Origin: Steinernema hermaphroditum | Taxonomy: Eukaryota; Nematoda; Chromadorea; Rhabditida; Steinernematidae | Assembly (NCBI GenBank): GCA_030435675.1 | Contig: CM059621.1 | Span: 12,400,001 to 12,464,000, forward strand | Direction of reading: 5' to 3' | Length of the DNA: 64,000 nucleotides | Shown: in pieces, positions 1-13,100 of the stretch | How positions within the stretch are numbered: position 1 is the first letter of the stretch | Layout: each line of letters begins with the position of its first letter | Notes under the pieces: model-generated | Seen by the model: the letters and a program-made list of their open reading frames with translations, nothing else | Told to the model about the DNA's origin: nothing | Databases searched by the model: none | Translations under genes and position numbers: made by a program

Positions 1-256
1 TGAACAAGGCCTCAACTGTCTCGAATTGAAAGTTTTGCAGGAAACTCAGATAGTCCACAGTAATCCCAACGGGAATAGGCGCATTCGATCAGGCTCGTGC
101 AGTTCTACAAGATCCAATCATAAAAATGATATGGTACTTTGGAGCAGGAGGGTCAGATGCAGAGCTCTTGGTATGAGCAAGGGCCCTGCTGTCTCGAATT
201 GAAAGTTTTGCAGGAAACTAAGATAGTCCACAGTAATCCCAACGGGAATAGGCGCA

Positions 257-1123
257 TTCGATCAGGCTCGTGCAGTTCTACAAGATCCAATCATAAAAAT
301 GATATGGTACTTTGGAGCAGGAGGGTCAGATGCAGAGCTCTTGGTATGAGCAAGGGCCCTGCTGTCTCGAATTGAAAGTTTTGCAGGAAACTAAGATAGT
401 CCACAGTAATCCCAACGGGAATAGGCGCGTTCGATCAGGCTCGTGCAGTAGAACAAGATTCAATCATAAAAATGATATGGTACTTTGGAGCAGGAGGGTC
501 AGATGCAGAGCTTTTGGTATGAGCAAGGGCCCTGCTGTCTCGAATTGAAAGTTTTGCAGGAAACTAAGATAGTCCACAGTAATCCCAACGGGAATAGGCG
601 CGTTTGATCAGGCTCGTGCAGTTCTACAAGATCCAATCATAAAAATGATATGGTACTTTGGAGCAGGAGGGTCAGATGCAGAGCTCTTGGTATGAGCAAG
701 GGCCCTGCTGTCTCGAATTGAAAGTTTTGCAGGAAACTAAGATAGTCCACAGTAATCCCAACGGGAATAGGCGCGTTCGATCAGGCTCGTGCAGTAGAAC
801 AAGATTCAATCATAAAAATGATATGGTACTTTGGAGCAGGAGGGTCAGATGCAGAGCTCTTGGTATGAGCAAGGGCCCTGCTGTCTCGAATTGAAAGTTT
901 TGCAGGAAACTAAGATAGTCCACAGTAATCCCAACGGGAATAGGTGCGTTCGATCAGGCTCGTGCAGTAGAACAAGATTCAATCATAAAAATGATATGGT
1001 ACTTTGGAGCAGGAGGGTCAGATGCAGAGCTTTTGGTATGAGCAAGGGCCCTGCTGTCTCGAATTGAAAGTTTTGCAGGAAACTAAGATAGTCCACAGTA
1101 ATCCCAACGGGAATAGGCGCGTT
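257..1123 (+). repeat. Segmental duplicate A, source or copy of 6658-7524
   Basis: Every variant site I compared matches 6658-7524, at an offset of 6401 bp = 37 x 173. The match includes a rare GGTGCG in place of GGCGCG (T at 945 here, T at 7346 there), which I saw nowhere else in the window. Identity stops at 1124, where TTTGATC here meets TTCGATC there, and at 256. The region before 256 is still alignable with a few differences (1-256 against 6402-6657). Confidence 0.85.
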
Positions 1124-2906
1124 TGATCAGGCTCGTGCAGTTCTACAAGATCCAATCATAAAAATGATATGGTACTTTGGAGCAGGAGGGTCAGATGCAG
1201 AGCTCTTGGTATGAGCAAGGGCCCTGCTGTCTCGAATTGAAAGTTTTGCAGGAAACTAAGATAGTCCACAGTAATCCCAACGGGAATAGGCGCGTTCGAT
1301 CAGGCTCGTGCAGTAGAACAAGATTCAATCATAAAAATGATATGGTACTTTGGAGCAGGAGGGTCAGATGCAGAGCTCTTGGTATGAGCAAGGGCCCTGC
1401 TGTCTCGAATTGAAAGTTTTGCAGGAAACTAAGATAGTCCACAGTAATCCCAACAGGAATAGGCGCGTTCGATCAGGCTCGTGCAGTAGAACAAGATTCA
1501 ATCATAAAAATGCTATGGTACTTTGGAGCAGGAGGGTCAGATGCAGAGCTTTTGGTATGAGCGGGGGCCCTGCTGTCTCGAATTGAAAGTTTTGCAGGAA
1601 ACTAAGATAGTCCACAGTAATCCCAACGGGAATAGGCGCGTTCGATCAGGCTCGTGCAGTAGAACAAGATTCAATCATAAAAATGATATGGTACTTTGGA
1701 GCAGGAGGGTCAGATGCAGAGCTTTTGGTATGAGCAAGGGCCCTGCTGTCTCGAATTGAAAGTTTTGCAGGAAACTAAGATAGTCCACAGTAATCCCAAC
1801 GGGAATAGGCGCGTTTGATCAGGCTCGTGCAGTTCTACAAGATCCAATCATAAAAATGATATGGTACTTTGGAGCAGAAGGGTCAGATGCAGAGCTTTTG
1901 GTATGAGCGGGGGCCCTGCTGTCTCGAATTGAAAGTTTTGCAGGAAACTAAGATAGTCCACAGTAATCCCAACGGGAATAGGCGTGTTCGATCAGGCTCG
2001 TGCAGTTCTACAAGATCCAATCATAAAAATGATATGGTACTTTGGAGCAGGAGGGTCAGATGCAGAGCTTTTGGTATGAGCAAGGGCCCTGCTGTCTCGA
2101 ATTGAAAGTTTTGCAGGAAACTAAGATAGTCCACAGTAATCCCAACGGGAATAGGCGCGTTCGATCAGGCTCGTGCAGTAGAACAAGATTCAATCATAAA
2201 AATGCTATGGTACTTTGGAGCAGGAGGGTCAGATGCAGAGCTTTTGGTATGAGCGGGGGCCCTGCTGTCTCGAATTGAAAGTTTTGCAGGAAACTAAGAT
2301 AGTCCACAGTAATCCCAACGGGAATAGGCGCGTTCGATCAGGCTCGTGCAGTTCTACAAGATTCAATCATAAAAATGCTATGGTACTTTGGAGCAGGAGG
2401 GTCAGATGCAGAGCTTTTGGTATGAGCAAGGGCCCTGCTGTCTCGAATTGAAAGTTTTGCAGGAAACTAAGATAGTCCACAGTAATCCCAACGGGAATAG
2501 GCGCGTTTGATCAGGCTCGTGCAGTTCTACAAGATTCAATCATAAAAATGATATGGTACTTTGGAGCAGGAGGGTCAGATGCGGAGCTCTTGGTATGAGC
2601 AAGGGCCCTGCTGTCTCGAATTGAAAGTTTTGCAGGAAACTAAGATAGTCCACAGTAATCCCAACGGGAGTAGGCGCGTTTAATCAGGCTCGTGCAGTTC
2701 TACAAGATCCAATCATAAAAATGATATGGTACTTTGGAGCAGGAGGGTCAGATGCAGAGCTTTTGGTATGAGCAAGGGCCCTGCTGTCTCGAATTGAAAG
2801 TTTTGCAGGAAACTAAGATAGTCCACAGTAATCCCAACGGGAATAGGCGCGTTTGATCAGGCTCGTGCAGTTCTACAAGATCCAATCATAAAAATGATAT
2901 GGTACT

Positions 2907-3425
2907 TTGGAGCAGGAGGGTCAGATGCAGAGCTTTTGGTATGAGCGCTGGCCCTGCTGTCTCGAATTGAAAGTTTTGCAGGAAACTAAGATAGTCCACA
3001 GTAATCCCAACGGGAATAGGCGCGTTTGATCAGGCTCGTGCAGTTCTACAAGATCCAATCATAAAAATGAAATGGTACTTTGGAGCAGGAGGGTCAGATG
3101 CAGAGCTTTTGGTACGAGCGCTGGCCCTGCTGTCTCGAATTGAAAGTTTTGCAGGAAACTAAGATAGTCCACAGTAATCCCAACGGGAATAGGCGCGTTT
3201 GATCAGGCTCGTGCAGTTCTACAAGATTCAATCATAAAAATGATATGGTACTTTGGAGCAGGAGGGTCAGATGCAGAGCTTTTGGTATGAGCGCTGGCCC
3301 TGCTGTCTCGAATTGAAAGTTTTGCAGGAAACTAAGATAGTCCACAGTAATCCCAACGGGAGTAGGCGCGTTTGATCAGGCTCGTGCAGTAGATCAAGAT
3401 GGAATCATAAAAATGATATGGTACT
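2907..3425 (+). repeat. Local three-monomer tract with GAGCGCTGGCC
   Basis: Three consecutive monomers, and no others I saw in the window, read GAGCGCTGGCCC where the usual form is GAGCAAGGGCCC. The middle one additionally reads GGTACGAG instead of GGTATGAG. Adjacency of a private variant in three successive units indicates a recent local amplification. Confidence 0.8.
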
Positions 3426-4982
3426 TTGGAGCAGGAGGGTCAGATGCAGAGCTTTTGGTATGAACAAGGCCTCAACTGTCTCGAATTGAAAGTTTTGCAG
3501 GAAACTAAGATAGTCCACAGTAATCCCAACGGGAATAGGCGCATTCGATCAGGCTCGTGCAGTAGATCAAGATGGAATCATAAAAATGATATGGTACTTT
3601 GGAGCAGGAGGGTCAGATGCAGAGCTTTTGGTATGAGCGGGGGCCCTGCTGTCTCGAATTGAAAGTTTTGCAGGAAACTAAGATAGTCCACAGTAAATCC
3701 AGCGGGAGTAGGCGCGTTCGATCAGGCTCGTGCAGTAGAACAATATTCAATCATAAAAATGCTATGGTACTTTGGAGCAGGAGGGTCAGATGCAGAGCTC
3801 TTTGTATGAACAAGGCCTCAACTGTCTCGAATTGAAAGTTTTGCAGGAAACTCAGATAGTCCACAGTAATCCCAACGGGAATAGGCGTGTTCGATCAGGC
3901 TCGTGCAGTTCTACAAGATCCAATCATAAAAATGATATGGTACTTTGAAGCAGGAGGGTCAGATGCAGAGCTTTTGGTATGAGCAAGGGCCCTGCTGTCT
4001 CGAATTGAAAGTTTTGCAGGAAACTAAGATAGTCCACAGTAATCCCAACGGGAGTAGGCGCGTTCGATCAGGCTCGTGGAGTTCTACAAGATCCAATCAT
4101 AAAAATGATATGGTACTTTGGAGCAGGAGGGTCAGATGCAGAGCTTTTGGTATGAGCGGGGGCCCTGCTGTCTCGAATTGAAAGTTTTGCAGGAAACTAA
4201 GATAGTCCACAGTAATCCCAACGGGAGTAGGCGCGTTCGATCAGGCTCGTGGAGTTCTACAAGATCCAATCATAAAAATGATATGGTACTTTGGAGCAGG
4301 AGGGTCAGATGCAGAGCTTTTGGTATGAGCGGGGGCCCTGCTGTCTCGAATTGAAAGTTTTGCAGGAAACTAAGATAGTCCACAGTAATCCCAACGGGAA
4401 TAGGCGCATTCGATCAGGCTCGTGCAGTTCTACAAGATCCAATCATAAAAATGATATGGTACTTTGGAGCAGGAGGGTCAGATGCAGAGCTCTTGGTATG
4501 AGCAAGGGCCCTGCTGTCTCGAATTGAAAGTTTTGCAGGAAACTAAGATAGTCCACAGTAATCCCAACGGGAGTAGGCGCGTTCGATCAGGCTCGTGGAG
4601 TTGATCAAGATGGAATCATAAAAATGATATGGTACTTTGGAGCAGGAGGGTCAGATGCAGAGCTTTTGGTATGAACAAGGCCTCAACTGTCTCGAATTGA
4701 AAGTTTTGCAGGAAACTAAGATAGTCCACAGTAATCCCAACGGGAATAGGCGCGTTCGATCAGGCTCGTGCAGTTCTACAAGATTCAATCATAAAAATGC
4801 TATGGTACTTTGGAGCAGGAGGGTCAGATGCAGAGCTTTTGGTATGAGCGGGGGCCCTGCTGTCTCGAATTGAAAGTTTTGCAGGAAACTCAGATAGTCC
4901 ACAGTAATCCCAACGGGAATAGGCGTGTTCGATCAGGCTCGTGCAGTTCTACAAGATCCAATCATAAAAATGCTATGGTACT

Positions 4983-5674
4983 TTGGAGCAGGAGGGTCAG
5001 ATGCAGAGCTTTTGGTATGAGCGGGGGCCCTGCTGTCTCGAATTGAAAGTTTTGCAGGAAACTCAGATAGTCCACAGTAATCCCAACGGGAGTAGGCGCG
5101 TTCGATCAGGCTCGTGGAGTAGATCAAGATGGAATCATAAAAATGATATGGTACTTTGGAGCAGGAGGGTCAGATGCAGAGCTTTTGGTATGAACAAGGC
5201 CTCAACTGTCTCGAATTGAAAGTTTTGCAGGAAACTAAGATAGTCCACAGTAATCCCAACGGGAATAGGCGCGTTCGATCAGGCTCGTGCAGTTCTACAA
5301 GATTCAATCATAAAAATGCTATGGTACTTTGGAGCAGGAGGGTCAGATGCAGAGCTTTTTGTATGAGCGGGGGCCCTGCTGTCTCGAATTGAAAGTTTTG
5401 CAGGAAACTCAGATAGTCCACAGTAATCCCAACGGGAGTAGGCGCGTTCGATCAGGCTCGTGGAGTAGATCAAGATGGAATCATAAAAATGATATGGTAC
5501 TTTGGAGCAGGAGGGTCAGATGCAGAGCTTTTGGTATGAACAAGGCCTCAACTGTCTCGAATTGAAAGTTTTGCAGGAAACTAAGATAGTCCACAGTAAT
5601 CCCAACGGGAATAGGCGTGTTCGATCAGGCTCGTGCAGTTCTACAAGATCCAATCATAAAAATGCTATGGTACT
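4983..5674 (+). repeat. Two copies of a two-monomer (346-bp) block
   Basis: Two dimers lie next to each other (4983-5328 and 5329-5674). In each, a monomer with ACTCAGATAG, GGGAGTAG, CTCGTGGAG and AGATCAAGATGG is followed by a monomer of the AACAAGGCCTCAACTG class. The second copy has a private change near 5358 (CTTTTTGTATGAG), and its second monomer has AGATCC where the first copy has AGATTC. This is a short-lived higher-order unit inside the mosaic domain. Confidence 0.75.
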
Positions 5675-6657
5675 TTGGAGCAGGAGGGTCAGATGCAGAG
5701 CTCTTTGTATGAACAAGGCCTCAACTGTCTCGAATTGAAAGTTTTGCAGGAAACTCAGATAGTCCACAGTAATCCCAACGGGAATAGGCGTGTTCGATCA
5801 GGCTCGTGCAGTTCTACAAGATCCAATCATAAAAATGATATGGTACTTTGAAGCAGGAGGGTCAGATGCAGAGCTTTTGGTATGAGCGGGGGCCCTGCTG
5901 TCTCGAATTGAAAGTTTTGCAGGAAACTAAGATAGTCCACAGTAATCCCAACGGGAATAGGCGCATTCGATCAGGCTCGTGCAGTAGACCAAGATGGAAT
6001 CATAAAAATGATATGGTACTTTGGAGCAGGAGGGTCAGATGCAGAGCTTTTGGTATGAGCAAGGGCCCTGCTGTCTCGAATTGAAAGTTTTGCAGGAAAC
6101 TAAGATAGTCCACAGTAATCCCAACGGGAGTAGGCGCGTTTGATCAGGCTCGTGCAGTTCTACAAGATCCAATCATAAAAATGATATGGTACTTTGGAGC
6201 AGGAGGGTCAGATGCAGAGCTTTTGGTATGAGCGGGGGCCCTGCTGTCTCGAATTGAAAGTTTTGCAGGAAACTAAGATAGTCCACAGTAATCCCAACGG
6301 GAATAGGCGCGTTCGATCAGGCTCGTGCAGTTCTACAAGATCCAATCATAAAAATGCTATGGTACTTTGGAGCAGGAGGGTCAGATGCAGAGCTCTTTGT
6401 ATGAACAAGGCCTCTACTGTCTCGAATTGAAAGTTTTGCAGGAAACTAAGATAGTCCACAGTAATCCCAACGGGAATAGGCGCGTTCGATCAGGCTCGTG
6501 CAGTTCTACAAGATCCAATCATAAAAATGATATGGTACTTTGGAGCAGGAGGGTCAGATGCAGAGCTCTTGGTATGAGCAAGGGCCCTGCTGTCTCGAAT
6601 TGAAAGTTTTGCAGGAAACTAAGATAGTCCACAGTAATCCCAACGGGAATAGGCGCG

Positions 6658-7524
6658 TTCGATCAGGCTCGTGCAGTTCTACAAGATCCAATCATAAAAA
6701 TGATATGGTACTTTGGAGCAGGAGGGTCAGATGCAGAGCTCTTGGTATGAGCAAGGGCCCTGCTGTCTCGAATTGAAAGTTTTGCAGGAAACTAAGATAG
6801 TCCACAGTAATCCCAACGGGAATAGGCGCGTTCGATCAGGCTCGTGCAGTAGAACAAGATTCAATCATAAAAATGATATGGTACTTTGGAGCAGGAGGGT
6901 CAGATGCAGAGCTTTTGGTATGAGCAAGGGCCCTGCTGTCTCGAATTGAAAGTTTTGCAGGAAACTAAGATAGTCCACAGTAATCCCAACGGGAATAGGC
7001 GCGTTTGATCAGGCTCGTGCAGTTCTACAAGATCCAATCATAAAAATGATATGGTACTTTGGAGCAGGAGGGTCAGATGCAGAGCTCTTGGTATGAGCAA
7101 GGGCCCTGCTGTCTCGAATTGAAAGTTTTGCAGGAAACTAAGATAGTCCACAGTAATCCCAACGGGAATAGGCGCGTTCGATCAGGCTCGTGCAGTAGAA
7201 CAAGATTCAATCATAAAAATGATATGGTACTTTGGAGCAGGAGGGTCAGATGCAGAGCTCTTGGTATGAGCAAGGGCCCTGCTGTCTCGAATTGAAAGTT
7301 TTGCAGGAAACTAAGATAGTCCACAGTAATCCCAACGGGAATAGGTGCGTTCGATCAGGCTCGTGCAGTAGAACAAGATTCAATCATAAAAATGATATGG
7401 TACTTTGGAGCAGGAGGGTCAGATGCAGAGCTTTTGGTATGAGCAAGGGCCCTGCTGTCTCGAATTGAAAGTTTTGCAGGAAACTAAGATAGTCCACAGT
7501 AATCCCAACGGGAATAGGCGCGTT
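6658..7524 (+). repeat. Segmental duplicate B, paired with 257-1123
   Basis: This five-monomer segment has the same succession of variants as 257-1123, 37 monomers upstream, including the rare GGTGCG at 7344-7349. It sits between the mosaic 0-6.5 kb domain and the GCGGAGCTC domain. Confidence 0.85.
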
Positions 7525-8064
7525 CGATCAGGCTCGTGCAGTTCTACAAGATTCAATCATAAAAATGATATGGTACTTTGGAGCAGGAGGGTCAGATGCG
7601 GAGCTCTTGGTATGAGCAAGGGCCCTGCTGTCTCGAATTGAAAGTTTTGCAGGAAACTAAGATAGTCCACAGTAATCCCAACGGGAATAGGCGCGTTCGA
7701 TCAGGCTCGTGCAGTTCTACAAGATCCAATCATAAAAATGATATGGTACTTTGGAGCAGGAGGGTCAGATGCGGAGCTCTTGGTATGAGCAAGGGCCCTG
7801 CTGTCTCGAATTGAAAGTTTTGCAGGAAACTAAGATAGTCCACAGTAATCCCAACGGGAATAGGCGCGTTTGATCAGGCTCGTGCAGTTCTACAAGATCC
7901 AATCATAAAAATGATATGGTACTTTGGAGCAGGAGGGTCAGATGCAGAGCTCTTGGTATGAGCAAGGGCCCTGCTGTCTCGAATTGAAAGTTTTGCAGGA
8001 AACTAAGATAGTCCACAGTAATCCCAACGGGAATAGGCGCGTTCGATCAGGCTCGTGCAGTAGA

Positions 8065-8810
8065 ACAAGATCCAATCATAAAAATGATATGGTACTTTGG
8101 AGCAGGAGGGTCAGATGCAGAGCTTTTGGTATGAGCAAGGGCCCTGCTGTCTCGAATTGAAAGTTTTGCAGGAAACTAAGATAGTCCACAGTAATCCCAA
8201 CGGGAATAGGCGCGTTCGATCAGGCTCGTGCAGTAGAACAAGATTCAATCATAAAAATGATATGGTACTTTGGAGCAGGAGGGTCAGATGCGGAGCTCTT
8301 GGTATGAGCAAGGGCCCTGCTGTCTCGAATTGAAAGTTTTGCAGGAAACTAAGATAGTCCACAGTAATCCCAACGGGAATAGGCGCGTTCGATCAGGCTC
8401 GTGCAGTAGAACAAGATTCAATCATAAAAATGATATGGTACTTTGGAGCAGGAGGGTCAGATGCAGAGCTTTTGGTATGAGCAAGGGCCCTGCTGTCTCG
8501 AATTGAAAGTTTTGCAGGAAACTAAGATAGTCCACAGTAATCCCAACGGGAATAGGCGCGTTCGATCAGGCTCGTGCAGTAGAACAAGATCCAATCATAA
8601 AAATGATATGGTACTTTGGAGCAGGAGGGTCAGATGCAGAGCTTTTGGTATGAGCAAGGGCCCTGCTGTCTCGAATTGAAAGTTTTGCAGGAAACTAAGA
8701 TAGTCCACAGTAATCCCAACGGGAATAGGCGCGTTCGATCAGGCTCGTGCAGTTCTACAAGATTCAATCATAAAAATGATATGGTACTTTGGAGCAGGAG
8801 GGTCAGATGC
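8065..8810 (+). repeat. Block repeated 8 monomers (1384 bp) downstream
   Basis: All variant sites match 9449-10194. Identity ends at 8064 on one side (TAGAAC here, TTGTAC there) and at 8811 on the other (GCGGAGCTC here, GCAGAGCTT there). The offset of 1384 bp is exactly 8 x 173. Confidence 0.8.
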
Positions 8811-9448
8811 GGAGCTCTTGGTATGAGCAAGGGCCCTGCTGTCTCGAATTGAAAGTTTTGCAGGAAACTAAGATAGTCCACAGTAATCCCAACGGGAATA
8901 GGCGCGTTCGATCAGGCTCGTGCAGTTCTACAAGATCCAATCATAAAAATGATATGGTACTTTGGAGCAGGAGGGTCAGATGCGGAGCTCTTGGTATGAG
9001 CAAGGGCCCTGCTGTCTCGAATTGAAAGTTTTGCAGGAAACTAAGATAGTCCACAGTAATCCCAACGGGAATAGGCGCGTTCGATCAGGCTCGTGCAGTT
9101 CTACAAGATCCAATCATAAAAATGATATGGTACTTTGGAGCAGGAGGGTCAGATGCAGAGCTTTTGGTATGAGCAAGGGCCCTGCTGTCTCGAATTGAAA
9201 GTTTTGCAGGAAACTAAGATAGTCCACAGTAATCCCAACGGGAATAGGCGCGTTTGATCAGGCTCGTGCAGTTCTACAAGATCCAATCATAAAAATGATA
9301 TGGTACTTTGGAGCAGGAGGGTCAGATGCGGAGCTCTTGGTATGAGCAAGGGCCCTGCTGTCTCGAATTGAAAGTTTTGCAGGAAACTAAGATAGTCCAC
9401 AGTAATCCCAACGGGAATAGGCGCGTTCGATCAGGCTCGTGCAGTTGT

Positions 9449-10194
9449 ACAAGATCCAATCATAAAAATGATATGGTACTTTGGAGCAGGAGGGTCAGAT
9501 GCAGAGCTTTTGGTATGAGCAAGGGCCCTGCTGTCTCGAATTGAAAGTTTTGCAGGAAACTAAGATAGTCCACAGTAATCCCAACGGGAATAGGCGCGTT
9601 CGATCAGGCTCGTGCAGTAGAACAAGATTCAATCATAAAAATGATATGGTACTTTGGAGCAGGAGGGTCAGATGCGGAGCTCTTGGTATGAGCAAGGGCC
9701 CTGCTGTCTCGAATTGAAAGTTTTGCAGGAAACTAAGATAGTCCACAGTAATCCCAACGGGAATAGGCGCGTTCGATCAGGCTCGTGCAGTAGAACAAGA
9801 TTCAATCATAAAAATGATATGGTACTTTGGAGCAGGAGGGTCAGATGCAGAGCTTTTGGTATGAGCAAGGGCCCTGCTGTCTCGAATTGAAAGTTTTGCA
9901 GGAAACTAAGATAGTCCACAGTAATCCCAACGGGAATAGGCGCGTTCGATCAGGCTCGTGCAGTAGAACAAGATCCAATCATAAAAATGATATGGTACTT
10001 TGGAGCAGGAGGGTCAGATGCAGAGCTTTTGGTATGAGCAAGGGCCCTGCTGTCTCGAATTGAAAGTTTTGCAGGAAACTAAGATAGTCCACAGTAATCC
10101 CAACGGGAATAGGCGCGTTCGATCAGGCTCGTGCAGTTCTACAAGATTCAATCATAAAAATGATATGGTACTTTGGAGCAGGAGGGTCAGATGC
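9449..10194 (+). repeat. Second copy of the 8065-8810 block
   Basis: It matches 8065-8810 at every variant site compared, at exactly 8 monomers' distance, and is bounded by single variant differences at both ends. Confidence 0.8.
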
Positions 10195-13100
10195 AGAGCT
10201 TTTGGTATGAGCAAGGGCCCTGCTGTCTCGAATTGAAAGTTTTGCAGGAAACTAAGATAGTCCACAGTAATCCCAACGGGAATAGGCGCGTTCGATCAGG
10301 CTCGTGCAGTTCTACAAGATCCAATCATAAAAATGATATGGTACTTTGGAGCAGGAGGGTCAGATGCGGAGCTCTTGGTATGAGCAAGGGCCCTGCTGTC
10401 TCGAATTGAAAGTTTTGCAGGAAACTAAGATAGTCCACAGTAATCCCAACGGGAATAGGCGCGTTTGATCAGGCTCGTGCAGTTCTACAAGATCCAATCA
10501 TAAAAATGATATGGTACTTTGGAGCAGGAGGGTCAGATGCGGAGCTCTTGGTATGAGCAAGGGCCCTGCTGTCTCGAATTGAAAGTTTTGCAGGAAACTA
10601 AGATAGTCCACAGTAATCCCAACGGGAATAGGCGCGTTCGATCAGGCTCGTGCAGTAGAACAAGATCCAATCATAAAAATGATATGGTACTTTGGAGCAG
10701 GAGGGTCAGATGCAGAGCTTTTGGTATGAGCAAGGGCCCTGCTGTCTCGAATTGAAAGTTTTGCAGGAAACTAAGATAGTCCACAGTAATCCCAACGGGA
10801 ATAGGCGCGTTCGATCAGGCTCGTGCAGTTCTACAAGATCCAATCATAAAAATGATATGGTACTTTGGAGCAGGAGGGTCAGATGCAGAGCTTTTGGTAT
10901 GAGCAAGGGCCCTGCTGTCTCGAATTGAAAGTTTTGCAGGAAACTAAGATAGTCCACAGTAATCCCAACGGGAATAGGCGCGTTTGATCAGGCTCGTGCA
11001 GTTCTACAAGATCCAATCATAAAAATGATATGGTACTTTGGAGCAGGAGGGTCAGATGCGGAGCTCTTGGTATGAGCAAGGGCCCTGCTGTCTCGAATTG
11101 AAAGTTTTGCAGGAAACTAAGATAGTCCACAGTAATCCCAACGGGAATAGGCGCGTTCGATCAGGCTCGTGCAGTTCTACAAGATTCAATCATAAAAATG
11201 ATATGGTACTTTGGAGCAGGAGGGTCAGATGCGGAGCTCTTGGTATGAGCAAGGGCCCTGCTGTCTCGAATTGAAAGTTTTGCAGGAAACTAAGATAGTC
11301 CACAGTAATCCCAACGGGAATAGGCGCGTTCGATCAGGCTCGTGCAGTTCTACAAGATCCAATCATAAAAATGATATGGTACTTTGGAGCAGGAGGGTCA
11401 GATGCGGAGCTCTTGGTATGAGCAAGGGCCCTGCTGTCTCGAATTGAAAGTTTTGCAGGAAACTAAGATAGTCCACAGTAATCCCAACGGGAATAGGCGC
11501 GTTCGATCAGGCTCGTGCAGTAGAACAAGATTCAATCATAAAAATGATATGGTACTTTGGAGCAGGAGGGTCAGATGCAGAGCTTTTGGTATGAGCAAGG
11601 GCCCTGCTGTCTCGAATTGAAAGTTTTGCAGGAAACTAAGATAGTCCACAGTAATCCCAACGGGAATAGGCGCGTTCGATCAGGCTCGTGCAGTTCTACA
11701 AGATCCAATCATAAAAATGATATGGTACTTTGGAGCAGGAGGGTCAGATGCAGAGCTCTTGGTATGAGCAAGGGCCCTGCTGTCTCGAATTGAAAGTTTT
11801 GCAGGAAACTAAGATAGTCCACAGTAATCCCAACGGGAATAGGCGCGTTTGATCAGGCTCGTGCAGTTCTACAAGATCCAATCATAAAAATGATATGGTA
11901 CTTTGGAGCAGGAGGGTCAGATGCGGAGCTCTTGGTATGAGCAAGGGCCCTGCTGTCTCGAATTGAAAGTTTTGCAGGAAACTAAGATAGTCCACAGTAA
12001 TCCCAACGGGAATAGGCGCGTTTGATCAGGCTCGTGCAGTTCTACAAGATCCAATCATAAAAATGATATGGTACTTTGGAGCAGGAGGGTCAGATGCAGA
12101 GCTTTTGGTATGAGCAAGGGCCCTGCTGTCTCGAATTGAAAGTTTTGCAGGAAACTAAGATAGTCCACAGTAATCCCAACGGGAATAGGCGCGTTTGATC
12201 AGGCTCGTGCAGTTCTACAAGATCCAATCATAAAAATGATATGGTACTTTGGAGCAGGAGGGTCAGATGCGGAGCTCTTGGTATGAGCAAGGGCCCTGCT
12301 GTCTCGAATTGAAAGTTTTGCAGGAAACTAAGATAGTCCACAGTAATCCCAACGGGAATAGGCGCGTTCGATCAGGCTCGTGCAGTAGAACAAGATTCAA
12401 TCATAAAAATGATATGGTACTTTGGAGCAGGAGGGTCAGATGCAGAGCTTTTGGTATGAGCAAGGGCCCTGCTGTCTCGAATTGAAAGTTTTGCAGGAAA
12501 CTAAGATAGTCCACAGTAATCCCAACGGGAATAGGCGCGTTCGATCAGGCTCGTGCAGTTGTACAAGATCCAATCATAAAAATGATATGGTACTTTGGAG
12601 CAGGAGGGTCAGATGCAGAGCTTTTGGTATGAGCAAGGGCCCTGCTGTCTCGAATTGAAAGTTTTGCAGGAAACTAAGATAGTCCACAGTAATCCCAACG
12701 GGAATAGGCGCGTTCGATCAGGCTCGTGCAGTTCTACAAGATCCAATCATAAAAATGATATGGTACTTTGGAGCAGGAGGGTCAGATGCAGAGCTTTTGG
12801 TATGAGCAAGGGCCCTGCTGTCTCGAATTGAAAGTTTTGCAGGAAACTAAGATAGTCCACAGTAATCCCAACGGGAATAGGCGCGTTCGATCAGGCTCGT
12901 GCAGTTGTACAAGATTCAATCATAAAAATGATATGGTACTTTGGAGCAGGAGGGTCAGATGCAGAGCTTTTGGTATGAGCAAGGGCCCTGCTGTCTCGAA
13001 TTGAAAGTTTTGCAGGAAACTAAGATAGTCCACAGTAATCCCAACGGGAATAGGCGCGTTCGATCAGGCTCGTGCAGTTCTACAAGATTCAATCATAAAA

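Larger units (their letters stand above)
1..6540 (+). repeat. Heterogeneous monomer domain of the forward array
   Basis: Phase stays perfect, but this is the most varied part of the forward array. It alone, within the forward array, contains monomers with AACAAGGCCTCAACTG (seen at 1, about 3472, 3808, 4673, 5202, 5548, 5711 and, with one change, 6402). It also has monomers with ACTCAGATAG instead of ACTAAGATAG, CTCGTGGAG instead of CTCGTGCAG (about 4077, 4250, 4593, 5112, 5461) and a GATGG ending in the AGATCC/AGATTC site (about 3388, 3562, 4606, 5123, 5469, 5989). AGCGGGGGCCC monomers are frequent. The AACAAGGCCTC class reappears only beyond the gap, at about 43.9-49.9 kb. Confidence 0.85.
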
